DNA of 56,918 nt from Collinsella aerofaciens (GCF_015670745.1 NZ_JADPCH010000006.1:41013-97930); one strand, 5' to 3'; counted from the first letter of the stretch, positions 45,351-54,116 are shown. Notes: generated from the letters alone by a model not told the origin. Numbers and translations are program-made.

Positions 45351-45872
45351 ATGGAAGACAAGCATCTATATCGAGAGACGCAATGGGATGTATCGGCCGA
45401 GGAAAGCCGTGCGCACCATGGCCTTGTCGCGATCGGTTTTGCGGTGCTTGCCGTGCTGGTGATTGCCTTTTGTATCTGGACGTTTGGTGGTCGCGGCGGC
45501 GCTGCATGGGAGTTCGAGGCTGATGATAGCCTACCGATTATGACGGTGAGGAGTACTGGCGGTAATGCCAATACGCTCGCCGTTCCGGGCGATTATTGGT
45601 ACCCGTGCGATGAGTTTGTGCAGTTGCAGCTGAGTGGTGGGTCTATTCCTGGTGAGGAAATCGAACGCGTGACGTATGATGCGACGTTCAAAACGTTGAC
45701 GGTGAAGCTCAAAGATCAAGGGGATGTGCCCACGACGATGGATATCGCGCTGACGGAATGGCGCCTGGAGCCCCCGTCGGGTGTTGCGGTGTCCGAGGTC
45801 GAGCACGTCAAGATTGTCTATCAGGACGGTTCGACAAACGGGATTGCAAAGGCCGACGGTCTAGCAGAATAG
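45351..45872 (+). CDS. Membrane-anchored protein, function unknown
   Basis: Product of 173 aa. The first 22 residues are charged, residues about 23-45 form one membrane segment (HGLVAIGFAVLAVLVIAFCI), and the rest is a probably extracytoplasmic, beta-rich domain with two or more strands of the type TLTVKLKD and HVKIVYQDG. GAGGAGG stands before ATG 45351. It is divergent from thiC and convergent with yaaA. No family recognised. Confidence 0.7.
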   Translation: MEDKHLYRETQWDVSAEESRAHHGLVAIGFAVLAVLVIAFCIWTFGGRGGAAWEFEADDSLPIMTVRSTGGNANTLAVPGDYWYPCDEFVQLQLSGGSIPGEEIERVTYDATFKTLTVKLKDQGDVPTTMDIALTEWRLEPPSGVAVSEVEHVKIVYQDGSTNGIAKADGLAE

Positions 45873-45902
45873 GTGTCGAGCCTAGCAGCCAATTCATAAA
45901 AG

Positions 45903-45963
45903 TTGCGGTGGAATAGTTCCTGATTGTGCGAAAAAGGCTCAAATAGGAATTATTCCACCGCAA
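45903..45963. repeat. Palindrome of the TTGCGGTGGAATA type, copy 1
   Basis: 19-bp arms at 45903-45921 and 45945-45963, one mismatch, with further partial pairing towards the loop. It lies between the convergent ends of the 45351 gene and yaaA. On the minus strand the stem is followed by TTTTATG, so it can also serve as a terminator. The arm sequence recurs at 46838-46903. Confidence 0.75.
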
Positions 45964-46006
45964 GTTATATAGAGAAGGCTGAGCGGGTCAGTGTTGGGTG
46001 CCGGCT

Positions 46007-46816
46007 CTAGAGCATCTGTTCGTTGATGAACATGAGGGTGCCTAGGTATGAGAGCTCGGGGACGTGGCGATAGCCGATGTTGAATGCGGTAAGTTCGCTT
46101 GCATCCTCGAGCTTGTTTTCTGCCATCCACCGCACCATGGAGCCGCGCGCCTTTTTGCTGGCGGTCGACCGTTGGATGGGCTTCCCGTTGCGGATACCCT
46201 CGCCAAAGAGGCACGTGACGGCTGTGGCGTCGCCCGCGAGGTGGGGCAGAACGGCTTTGGCATACTCTACGCTGGCGAGGTTGACGATCGTGGTGTTTGA
46301 ACCTGCCGGGGCGATAGCCCGCGCGAGCTTATCGCTCCAAAATGCGTAGAGGTCTCGGGCACCGTCGACGACAAGCTTCGCGCCCATCTCCAGCCGATAC
46401 GGTTCGACGGCATGAAAGGGACGAACGCACCCGTAGAGGCCGGAGAGGATCCACAGATGGTCTTGCAGCCATGCGAGCTGCGCGGAATCCATCACCTCGG
46501 GTGCCATGCTCTGGTATTGAATGCCGTGATAGGACATGGCGGCAGGGGAGAGGTGACGGGCGAGTGCGGGATTGTCGAGATCGCCGCTTTTCAGGATGGG
46601 CCCGAACTCATGCAGGGTGTTGAGGCAAGGTCCCAGCAGTTTGTCACTCACGTTCCACAGCGCCTGCAGGCCGCCGCTGCCTTCATTCCGCTCGATATCT
46701 AGCAGTGCGCGGTGGAGGCGAGCCGTCTCGCGCACAAAGGGTGGGATGCCCAGGACTTCAAAAGCATCTTGGGCCGCGCGCATCTGCTTGGCGGGCGAAA
46801 TGATGACCTGCAGCAT
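46007..46816 (-). CDS. yaaA: Peroxide stress protein YaaA family
   Basis: DUF328/YaaA protein, 269 aa, which in E. coli lowers intracellular iron and DNA damage under peroxide stress and binds DNA. The N-terminus MLQVIISPAKQMR is diagnostic; others are WILSGLYGCVRPFHAVEPYR, SDKLARAI and the C-terminal GIRNGKPI, STASKKARGSMVRWM. AGAGGAGAG lies before the ATG on the minus strand. Two related palindromes bracket the gene. Confidence 0.9.
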   Translation of the reverse strand: MLQVIISPAKQMRAAQDAFEVLGIPPFVRETARLHRALLDIERNEGSGGLQALWNVSDKLLGPCLNTLHEFGPILKSGDLDNPALARHLSPAAMSYHGIQYQSMAPEVMDSAQLAWLQDHLWILSGLYGCVRPFHAVEPYRLEMGAKLVVDGARDLYAFWSDKLARAIAPAGSNTTIVNLASVEYAKAVLPHLAGDATAVTCLFGEGIRNGKPIQRSTASKKARGSMVRWMAENKLEDASELTAFNIGYRHVPELSYLGTLMFINEQML

Positions 46817-46837
46817 GGGCTCTCCTCTGCCAAAAAA

Positions 46838-46903
46838 GTTGCGGTGGAATACGGTCTGTTTTGGCTGTTTATGGGCCAGTTTAGTCCGTATTTCACCGCA
46901 ACT
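46838..46903 (-). terminator. Palindrome of the TTGCGGTGGAATA type, copy 2
   Basis: 18-bp arms at 46838-46855 and 46886-46903, one mismatch. On the minus strand it follows the aminopeptidase stop and is trailed by TTTTTT, a good intrinsic terminator. It shares AGTTGCGGTGGAATA with the palindrome at 45903. Confidence 0.8.
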
Positions 46904-46916
46904 GATGAAGGGTTGG

Positions 46917-48314
46917 TTAGGCTCGCTCGATGAAGGCCTTGTAACCGCGATATGCCTCGTAGATGTCGGCCTTGTTGGCGACCTCCCACAGGGCGTGCAT
47001 GGACAGGACGGCAACGCCGGAGTCGATGACGTTCATGCCGTACTTGGCCATGATGTAGGCGATGGTGCCGCCGCCACCAGCGTTGACGCGGCCGAGCTCG
47101 CAGGTCTGGAAGTCCACGCCGGCCTCGTCCATGATGTCGCGGACGAGGGCCACATACTCGGCGTCGGCGTCGTTAGAGCCGCCCTTGCCGCGGCTGCCCG
47201 TGTACTTGTTAAAGCACAGGCCGCGACCCATGAAGGCGGCGTTCTTGGTCTCGAACTTGCCGGCATAGCCCGGGTCGAAGCCGGCGGACACGTCGGAGGA
47301 GAGCATACGGCTGCGGGCGAGCGCGCGGCGCAGAGCCAGCGGGCTGTCCTCGCCGGCGAGCATCATGATCTCGGCGACGGTGTTCTCGAAGAAGCGACTC
47401 GTCATGCCGGTGGCACCCACGGAACCGATCTCCTCCTTGTCGACGATGAGCGTGATGCTCGTGCGCTCCACGTTGGCGACGTCGATCTGGGCGAGCATGG
47501 AGGGGTAGGCACAGACGCGGTCGTCGTGGCCATAGCCCAAAATCATGGAGCGGTCGAGGCCCATGTCGCGGGCGGGGCCGGCGGGCACGACCTCGATCTC
47601 GGCGGAGAGGAAGTCCTCCTCCTCGACGTCGTACTGCTCCTTAAGGATGTCCAGGAACATTTGCTTGACGGGCTCCTTGGGGGCGTCCTTGTCGTCCTCA
47701 TCGAACTTGACGGGACGGCCGCCCACGATCACGTCGAGGATCTCGGCGTCGACGGCGTCCTTGGCAGGCTTAGACATCTGCTCGCTCGAGAGATGGATCA
47801 GCAGGTCGGAGATGGTAAAGACCGGGTCGTCGGCCTTGTCGCCGATATTGATGTCGACGGTGGTACCGTCCTTTTTGCAGATGACGCCCACGAGTGCGAG
47901 CGGGGAGGCCACCCAGTGGTAGCTCTTGACGCCGCCGTAGTAGTGCGTGTCGAGATAAGCCATGTCGCCGGCCTCGAAGGCGGGGTTCTGCTTAAGGTCT
48001 AGGCGCGGCGAGTCCACGTGGGCGCCCAGGATGTTAAAGCCCTGCTCGAGCGGGGCGTTGCCCAGGTTGACGAGCATGAGGTCCTTGCCGTGATTGGCGG
48101 CGTACACCTTGTCGCCTGCCTTGAGCTCGCGGCCTTCGGCGATCACGGTCTCCAGGTCGACGTATCCTGCCTCCTCGGCCATCTTGATGCCGGTCTTGAC
48201 GCACAGGCGCTCGGTCTTGTTCTCGCTCAAAAACTGCTTATAGCCGCGGCAAAGCTCCTCGAGCTCCTCGACTTGCTGTGGCGTGTACTTTTTCCATGCG
48301 CAGGGACGCTCCAT
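46917..48314 (-). CDS. M18-family zinc aminopeptidase
   Basis: Cytosolic metallo-aminopeptidase of 465 aa, of the aminopeptidase I/M18 family, which forms large tetrahedral assemblies and trims N-terminal residues. Metal and catalytic residues lie in LGAHVDSPRLD (His), GYGHDDRVCAY (Asp), VDKEEIGSVGATG (Glu-Glu) and a histidine near the end (SMHALWEVANK). GAAAGGAG precedes ATG 48314; upstream in-frame starts are rejected. Confidence 0.92.
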   Translation of the reverse strand: MERPCAWKKYTPQQVEELEELCRGYKQFLSENKTERLCVKTGIKMAEEAGYVDLETVIAEGRELKAGDKVYAANHGKDLMLVNLGNAPLEQGFNILGAHVDSPRLDLKQNPAFEAGDMAYLDTHYYGGVKSYHWVASPLALVGVICKKDGTTVDINIGDKADDPVFTISDLLIHLSSEQMSKPAKDAVDAEILDVIVGGRPVKFDEDDKDAPKEPVKQMFLDILKEQYDVEEEDFLSAEIEVVPAGPARDMGLDRSMILGYGHDDRVCAYPSMLAQIDVANVERTSITLIVDKEEIGSVGATGMTSRFFENTVAEIMMLAGEDSPLALRRALARSRMLSSDVSAGFDPGYAGKFETKNAAFMGRGLCFNKYTGSRGKGGSNDADAEYVALVRDIMDEAGVDFQTCELGRVNAGGGGTIAYIMAKYGMNVIDSGVAVLSMHALWEVANKADIYEAYRGYKAFIERA

Positions 48315-48480
48315 GACGCAGGCTCCTTTCGGATCGATCGTGCTGGTTGATGTACCGTGAGCCATCGTATCACGCGCGGGCTCACGGTGGCGGGGGAGCT
48401 TGATGTGAGGTGGCCGCGGGGCGGGGAGCGTGTAAACTGGAGTGAGCAAACCGTGCCCAGCCTAAAGCGAGGTATTCAAT

Positions 48481-51231
48481 ATGTCTGACAAGCGCCGCAC
48501 CTTTGCCGTTATCGACGGCAACTCGCTCATGCATCGCGCCTTCCACGCCGTGCCGCCGACTATGAACGCGCCGGACGGTCGCCCCACCAACGCGATCTTC
48601 GGCTTCCTGAACATGTTTCTTAAGATGATCGATGCCTTTAACCCCGACGGCGTGGTCGTGGCGTTTGATAAGGGCAAGCCGCGCGTGCGCATGGAGATGC
48701 TGCCGCAGTATAAGGCGCAGCGCCCGCCCATGGACCCCGATCTGCATGCGCAGTTCCCTATGATCAAGGAGCTGCTCGGTGCGCTCAACGTGCCGATTCT
48801 GCAGTCTGAGGGCTGGGAAGGCGACGATATCCTGGGAACCATGGCGCGCCTGGGTGAGGAGGCCGGCTGCGACATGCTGCTGGTGACCGGTGATCGCGAT
48901 ATGTATCAGCTCGTGACCGAGCACGTCAACGTGGTCTCGACCCGCAAGGGCCTGTCCGACGTGGCGATCATGACGCCCGAGAGCGTGGACGATCTGTATC
49001 ACGGTATCACGCCGGCGCTCGTGCCCGACTTTTATGGCCTGAAGGGCGACACGTCCGATAACATCCCCGGCGTGCCGGGCATCGGCCCCAAAAAGGCGAG
49101 CGCGCTCATTGCGCAGTACGGTAGCCTGGACGAGGTCATCGCACACGCCGACGAGGTCAAGGGCAAGATGGGCGAAAACCTGCGAGCACACATCGACGAT
49201 GCCCTGCTGAGCCGCAAGGTCGCGACCATCCGCACCGATGCGCCCGTTGAGCTCGATTTTGAGACGACGTCCTTCCCGGCGTTTTCTGCCGATGAGGTTT
49301 CCGCGGCGCTGGGTACGCTTGGTATCACCGCCATGCAGAACCGTTTCTTGGCGCTGATCGGCGGCGAGGGCGGGGCTGCTGCTGCCTCCAGTGTGTTTGA
49401 GATGCCTGCGATGGTTCGCGCGGCCGCCGGCGATGCTGACGCGCTTGGTGCCGTTGCGGCTGAGGTCTCCCGTGCGATTGGTGCCGGTGAGTGGGTCGCC
49501 GCCGTGGTGGACGACGACAAGGAAGAGGGCGCGCTCTTTGGACTGACGCGCACGCTGTGGTTGGCGACGTCCAAGGGCCTGTTCGCGCTCGAGGAGGGCG
49601 ACAGCGGTGCGGCGGCTGAGGTTGAGGGCTTCAACTTCGTCCACGGCGTGATTGCCGGCGTGCTTGCGCGCCTGTTTATGGAGGGCCGCGTGGCGAGCCC
49701 GGATATGAAAGCGCTGCTGCATGAGCTTTCGCCCATCGATTCCTCCGAGCCCGAGCTCATGGATCCGCTGGCAGTCGATTCCACGCGCATCTTCGATACC
49801 GTGGTTGCCGCCTACCTGTTGGATTCCGACCGCTCCGAGTTTGACGAGGCGTATCTGGCCGATACCTATCTGCAGATGGCGCTGCCTGCGGCGCGCGGTG
49901 CAGAGGGTGCCGGTGAGGACGCTCCGGCGCCTGCCGCCCGTACGGCGGCCCTGACGCTGGCGCTCGTGGCGCCTTTGCGCGAGTGCATGGCCCGCGAGAA
50001 TGCCGCCAACGTGTTCGATGGCATCGAGATGCCGCTCGTTCCGGTGCTTGCCAAGATGGAGCGCGCGGGCATGCTTGTGGACCCCGACCGCTTGCATAGT
50101 CTGTCCGAGGGCCTGGCGACTCAGATTGCCGAGGTCGAGCGCAGCATTCGCGACCTGGCGGGTGACGAGACCTTTAACATCGGCAGTCCCATGCAGCTCT
50201 CGCATGTGCTGTTTGACGTTATGGGGCTTCCGACCAAGGGCCTCAAAAAGACTAAGCGCGGCTATTATTCGACCAACGCCAAGGTGTTGAGCGACCTTGC
50301 CCGCGACCACGAGATCGTGCGTCTGATCTTGGATTGGCGTGAGAAGTCCAAGATCAAGTCCACCTATCTGGACACGCTGGGCCCGCTGCGCCGTGGTGAC
50401 GGTCGCGTGCACACCACGTACAACCAGACCATCACCGCGACGGGGCGTCTGTCCTCGAGCGACCCGAACCTGCAGAACATCCCGACGCGCTCGGAGCTGG
50501 GGCGTACCGTCAAGACGGCGTTTTCGGCAGGCGAGGGAAGCGTCTTTTTGGCGGTGGACTACTCGCAGATCGAGCTGCGTCTGCTGGCGCATCTCTCGGG
50601 TGACGAGCACCTGGTGCGCGCCTTTAACGAGGGCGAGGACTTCCACGCCGAGACGGCAGCGCGCGTGTTTGGCGTGCCGGTGTCCGAGGTGACTCCCGAC
50701 CTACGCAGCCGCGCCAAGGCCGTGAACTTTGGCATCGTGTACGGCCAGCAGGCCTACGGCCTGTCGCAGTCGCTGCATATCTCGATGGCCGAGGCGCGCG
50801 ATATGATCGATCGCTACTACGAGGCCTACCCGGGCGTGCGCACGTTCCTCGACAATGTGGTGGCGCGCGCCAAGCAGACGGGCTATGCCGAGACCATGTA
50901 TGGCCGCAGACGCCATATTCCCGAGCTCAAGGCCAAAAACCCGCAACTCCGCGGCTTTGGCGAGCGCACGGCCATGAACCACCCCATGCAGGGCACCGCC
51001 GCCGACATCATCAAGATCGCCATGGCCCGCGTAAGCCGCCGCCTGGAAGAAGAGGGCTTTGCCGCCCACATGATCTTACAGGTGCACGACGAACTGGACT
51101 TTGAGTGCCCCGTCGACGAAGTCGAGCGCCTCACCGCCATGGTCCGCGACGTCATGGAACACGTAGTGGACCTCCGCGTCCCCCTAATCGCCGAAGCCAG
51201 CACCGGCATAACCTGGGCCGACGCCAAATAA
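48481..51231 (+). CDS. polA: DNA polymerase I
   Basis: Repair and Okazaki-fragment polymerase, 916 aa. An N-terminal 5'-3' exonuclease/flap domain (about residues 5-270, VIDGNSLMHRAFHA, VTGDRDMYQL, GLKGDTSDNIPG) is followed by a central 3'-5' exonuclease-like domain that appears degenerate, as I cannot find its acidic DxE site. The polymerase domain has motif A VDYSQIELRLLAHLSGD, motif B RSRAKAVNFGIVYGQ and motif C LQVHDELDFE. The gene stands alone. Confidence 0.97.
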   Translation: MSDKRRTFAVIDGNSLMHRAFHAVPPTMNAPDGRPTNAIFGFLNMFLKMIDAFNPDGVVVAFDKGKPRVRMEMLPQYKAQRPPMDPDLHAQFPMIKELLGALNVPILQSEGWEGDDILGTMARLGEEAGCDMLLVTGDRDMYQLVTEHVNVVSTRKGLSDVAIMTPESVDDLYHGITPALVPDFYGLKGDTSDNIPGVPGIGPKKASALIAQYGSLDEVIAHADEVKGKMGENLRAHIDDALLSRKVATIRTDAPVELDFETTSFPAFSADEVSAALGTLGITAMQNRFLALIGGEGGAAAASSVFEMPAMVRAAAGDADALGAVAAEVSRAIGAGEWVAAVVDDDKEEGALFGLTRTLWLATSKGLFALEEGDSGAAAEVEGFNFVHGVIAGVLARLFMEGRVASPDMKALLHELSPIDSSEPELMDPLAVDSTRIFDTVVAAYLLDSDRSEFDEAYLADTYLQMALPAARGAEGAGEDAPAPAARTAALTLALVAPLRECMARENAANVFDGIEMPLVPVLAKMERAGMLVDPDRLHSLSEGLATQIAEVERSIRDLAGDETFNIGSPMQLSHVLFDVMGLPTKGLKKTKRGYYSTNAKVLSDLARDHEIVRLILDWREKSKIKSTYLDTLGPLRRGDGRVHTTYNQTITATGRLSSSDPNLQNIPTRSELGRTVKTAFSAGEGSVFLAVDYSQIELRLLAHLSGDEHLVRAFNEGEDFHAETAARVFGVPVSEVTPDLRSRAKAVNFGIVYGQQAYGLSQSLHISMAEARDMIDRYYEAYPGVRTFLDNVVARAKQTGYAETMYGRRRHIPELKAKNPQLRGFGERTAMNHPMQGTAADIIKIAMARVSRRLEEEGFAAHMILQVHDELDFECPVDEVERLTAMVRDVMEHVVDLRVPLIAEASTGITWADAK

Positions 51232-51265
51232 AGAAGCACCCACAATCCCGAAGTAACCAAAAGCA

Positions 51266-51299
51266 GAAGGGGGCTCCTTGCCAACAAGGAGCCCCCTTC
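51266..51299 (+). terminator. Terminator of polA
   Basis: Perfect 15-bp arms GAAGGGGGCTCCTTG and CAAGGAGCCCCCTTC around CCAA, 34 nt after the stop. Only a weak T-tract follows. Confidence 0.8.
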
Positions 51300-51369
51300 A
51301 TTCCAAAAAATCAGCCAAGTATCTAGACACTCAAGACGCCATCTAGGCGGCAAGCAAGTAAACCTAGGA

Positions 51370-51493
51370 CCTGGTCGGGCGGCGCGGATTAGTTTTTCGT
51401 AGATTCCGCACGAGCCGGAAAGCACTTAATGTGCTTTCCGAGCGAGCCCAGGACCTGACCGAACGAAAAACTAATCCGCGCCGCCCGGCCAGG
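51370..51493. repeat. Nested inverted repeat, 30-bp arms plus inner hairpin
   Basis: Outer arms 51370-51399 and 51464-51493 match at 29 of 30 positions. The 64-nt interior contains a perfect 10-bp hairpin, CGGAAAGCAC (51416-51425) with GTGCTTTCCG (51431-51440). AGGACCTG occurs as a direct repeat (51366 and 51450). It lies between convergent polA and the HAD gene. No open frame or T-tract. It may be a MITE/REP-like element or a structured RNA. Confidence 0.65.
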
Positions 51494-51507
51494 CCCGACG
51501 AGCCACG

Positions 51508-52335
51508 TTACCGAGCCGCCAGGATGGCGTCGATGAGCGTCAGTACGCCCCCGTCGTTGTTGCTCGGAATGCGCCACTTAGCATGCGCGTTCATATGCTC
51601 CTCGGCATTGTCCACGATAAAGCTGTGACCGACGCGCTCCAGCATGGGAATATCGTTGTACGTATCGCCCACGGCGGCGGCATCGGCGATATCAATGCCG
51701 AGCTGCTCGCACAGATGCGCGACGCCGGCGCCCTTGTCGACACCCAGGTTCATAAAGTCGATCCACTCGCGCCCGGCGTTGGTGACGTAGAGCTTGTCCG
51801 AGAACTCGGGGCTATAGGTCTCGCGGAAAGCGGGCTCGGCGTCGTAGCCGGGGAAGAAGACCGAAATCTTGTTGGACTCGAAATCCATGCCCTCAAAGCT
51901 GTCGACGTAGTTGATCGTGTTGTAGTAGACGCTGATCTCGTCGTGGTACTGATGGTCGCGGGCAGGCACGTAGAACTCGTCGAAGCAGCACAGGACGGGG
52001 ACAGCGCGAGGATCCTCCGAGGCACGTCTCAAGACCTGCTGATACAGCTCCACGTCAATATTGCTCTTATAGATATAGCTGCCGCGATAGATCACGCACG
52101 CTCCGTTGTCGGGACAAAAGGCGAGGCGGTTCTTGATGCCCTCGAACATCTCTTCGAGCTTGGGGGCGGGACGTCCGCTGGCGGGGCAGAATACGATGCC
52201 GGCGTCGGCGAGCTTGTCCAGGCGCTCATCAAGACCCTGGGGCAGCACACGCTCGTCGGTCAGCAGCGTCTTGTCCATATCGACGGCGAGAAGCTTAATG
52301 TTGCCGATGTTGGCGTCCGATTCGTAAGTTTGCAT
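51508..52335 (-). CDS. HAD-superfamily phosphatase, Cof type
   Basis: Product of 275 aa. HAD motif I is LLAVDMDKTLL (nucleophile Asp), motif II lies in FCPASGRP, and motifs III/IV at the C-terminus include GDTYNDIPMLERVG. The large C2-type cap domain between motifs II and III marks the Cof subfamily, which dephosphorylates sugar phosphates and cofactors; substrate unknown. Confidence 0.9.
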   Translation of the reverse strand: MQTYESDANIGNIKLLAVDMDKTLLTDERVLPQGLDERLDKLADAGIVFCPASGRPAPKLEEMFEGIKNRLAFCPDNGACVIYRGSYIYKSNIDVELYQQVLRRASEDPRAVPVLCCFDEFYVPARDHQYHDEISVYYNTINYVDSFEGMDFESNKISVFFPGYDAEPAFRETYSPEFSDKLYVTNAGREWIDFMNLGVDKGAGVAHLCEQLGIDIADAAAVGDTYNDIPMLERVGHSFIVDNAEEHMNAHAKWRIPSNNDGGVLTLIDAILAAR

Positions 52336-52478
52336 AAAAATGCGCCTTTCGTTTCGAGATTGTTTCAGACGTTATAACCATCAACTAGTAGTCGAGCGTA
52401 TTTTCGCAGGAATGGTGCGTATTTGCACTGCAATTCACAAACTAATGAAAAAACTTTTCAGAAATTTGAATTTGTCGC

Positions 52479-52506
52479 TTGCGCAGCGTGCACTTTATCG
52501 TAATAT
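52479..52506 (+). promoter_or_regulatory. Candidate promoter of the argG leader
   Basis: TTGCGC (52479-52484), 16 nt, TAATAT (52501-52506). It would start transcription near 52513, about 100 nt before the leader reading frame and 375 nt before argG. The region 52336-52478 shows no gene. Confidence 0.4.
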
Positions 52507-52609
52507 AGCGAACATCGAAAACGGAGACGGCAAAAGAGCCGTTTACCGAGGAAAAGGTACCGTTTGCGATATTTGAATTGCGCCCGGCGATACGTGAAAG
52601 GAGAGGCAG

Positions 52610-52684
52610 ATGCAGTTCGTAAAGATCATCACCACTGCAGACAATGCCATCCGACGCCAGCGCGCAATTTCCCGACGACGATAA
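52610..52684 (+). CDS. Arginine-rich leader peptide upstream of argG
   Basis: A 24-codon frame with an excellent ribosome site (GAAAGGAGAGG, spacing about 5-6 nt). The peptide begins MQFVKIITTADNA and has arginine at 15, 16, 18, 22, 23 and 24. The last three codons are CGA-CGA-CGA, directly before TAA. CGA is a codon I hardly see in argG itself. The frame ends 205 nt before argG, and inverted repeats follow (52692-52725; 52731-52738 with 52825-52832). The layout is that of an attenuator leader sensing charged tRNA-Arg. No experimental proof; the peptide is too short for family recognition. Confidence 0.6.
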   Translation: MQFVKIITTADNAIRRQRAISRRR

Positions 52685-52691
52685 CAATCGT

Positions 52692-52835
52692 CTCTGTCCG
52701 CATGGGGCGCAATGCCTCAACAGAGTCATTTTGAGGTCGTTGGGTTTAAGCACGACATAGCTGCATGTTTCTAGGGCATGCCTGTGATGCATTCTGCTGA
52801 ATAACCTGATATTGCACGGTTTTTGACCTCAAGGT
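52692..52835 (+). promoter_or_regulatory. Candidate attenuator structures in the argG leader
   Basis: CTCTGT (52692-52697) pairs with ACAGAG (52720-52725) with an inner GCAT/ATGC, forming a hairpin 8 nt after the leader stop. TTGAGGTC (52731-52738) pairs with GACCTCAA (52825-52832), closing a long stem. The same 3' bases can instead form ACCT-CA-AGGT (52826-52835). A TTTTT run lies at 52820-52824. The alternative pairings suggest a switch; no folding was computed. Confidence 0.4.
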
Positions 52836-52889
52836 GACTTGCAACTGACCGATGTTCTAACTAGCTACCAAGGGCGAAAGGAAACAGCC

Positions 52890-54116
52890 ATGAGCAAGGA
52901 AAAAGTCGTTCTCGCATATTCCGGTGGTCTTGATACATCCGTTTGTGTCAAGTGGCTCCAGGACGAGAAGAATCTCGATGTCGTTTGTGTCTGCGGCAAC
53001 GTGGGCCAGGAAGAGACCGGACTGGATGCCAAGAAGCAGAAGGCGCTCGACCTGGGCGTTCTCGATTGCCAGGTACTCGACCTGCGCGACGAGTTCTCCG
53101 ATGAGTTCCTGACTAAGGCCATCGCCGCAAACTCCATGTACGAGAACAAGTATCCGCTGCTCTCCGCCCTGTCTCGCCCGCTGCTTGCCAAGAAGCTTGT
53201 TGAGGTCGCCCACGAGTTTGGCGCGACCTACGTCGCCCACGGCTGCACCGGCAAGGGTAACGACCAGGTCCGTTTTGAGGCCGCCGTCAAGGCCCTCGAC
53301 CCCGAGCTCAAGGTTATCGCCCCGGTGCGCGAGTGGGATCTGAAGTGCCGTCCCGACGAGGTCGCCTATGCCCACGCTCACAACGTGCCGGTTCCCGAGG
53401 GTGCCAACGACAACCCCTACTCCATCGACGACAACCTGTGGGGTCGTGCCATTGAGTGCGGTCACCTGGAGGATCCCTGGAACGAGCCGCTCGACGACGC
53501 TTGGGTTATGACCAAGAACCCCGAGGACACGCCGGACACCCCGACCTACACCGAGATTGAGTTTGAGGCCGGCAAGCCCGTCGCCGTCGACGGCAAGAAG
53601 ATGAAGCTCTCCGAGATCGTCATCGCCCTCAACAAGATTTCGGGCGACAACGGCTTTGGCCGTCTTGACCTGGTCGAGGATCGTCTGGTGGGCCTCAAGA
53701 GCCGCGAGTGCTATGAGGTTCCCGGCGCCCTGACGCTCATCACCGCCCACAAGGCGCTCGAGGACATCTGCGTCGAGGGCGACCTGCTCAAGACCAAGAT
53801 CAAGCTCGAGCAGGATTGGGCCACCGCCGTGTACAACGGCCAGTGGTACAGCCCGCTCAAGAACGCGCTCGACGCCTTTATGGCCGATACCCAGAAGTTC
53901 GTGACCGGCACTGTCCGTCTGAAGTTCTTTAAGGGCAACTGCCATGTCGTCGGCCGCAAGAGTCCCTTCAGCCTCTACGACTACGGCCTGGCTACCTACG
54001 ACCGCGACACCACGTTTGACGAGAAGGCCAGCGCCGGCTTTATCGAGATCGATACGCTGTCGCTCAAGACGTGGGCAAAGGTCCAGGGCCCCAGCTCTGC
54101 TGCCGCCCAGGCCTAG
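52890..54116 (+). CDS. argG: Argininosuccinate synthase
   Basis: Joins citrulline and aspartate with ATP to argininosuccinate, the penultimate step of arginine synthesis. The product is 408 aa. The ATP-binding N-terminus is VVLAYSGGLDTSVCVKWL, followed by HGCTGKGNDQVRFE and the substrate-binding DNLWGRAIECGHLEDPW. ATG 52890 follows GAAAGGA; the in-frame extension to 52839 is rejected. A long leader with an arginine-rich peptide stands upstream, which suggests end-product control. argH follows after 520 nt. Confidence 0.97.
   Translation: MSKEKVVLAYSGGLDTSVCVKWLQDEKNLDVVCVCGNVGQEETGLDAKKQKALDLGVLDCQVLDLRDEFSDEFLTKAIAANSMYENKYPLLSALSRPLLAKKLVEVAHEFGATYVAHGCTGKGNDQVRFEAAVKALDPELKVIAPVREWDLKCRPDEVAYAHAHNVPVPEGANDNPYSIDDNLWGRAIECGHLEDPWNEPLDDAWVMTKNPEDTPDTPTYTEIEFEAGKPVAVDGKKMKLSEIVIALNKISGDNGFGRLDLVEDRLVGLKSRECYEVPGALTLITAHKALEDICVEGDLLKTKIKLEQDWATAVYNGQWYSPLKNALDAFMADTQKFVTGTVRLKFFKGNCHVVGRKSPFSLYDYGLATYDRDTTFDEKASAGFIEIDTLSLKTWAKVQGPSSAAAQA

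Noticed and set aside
52442-52792. A 116-codon minus-strand frame in the argG leader.
   Set aside because: No ribosome site, no family similarity, and it lies antisense to the proposed promoter, leader peptide and attenuator.
52787-52816. A possible ArgR box (TGCATTCTGCTGAATAA and the bases following it) before argG.
   Set aside because: The half-sites have wrong spacing and the match is weak; not enough for a feature.
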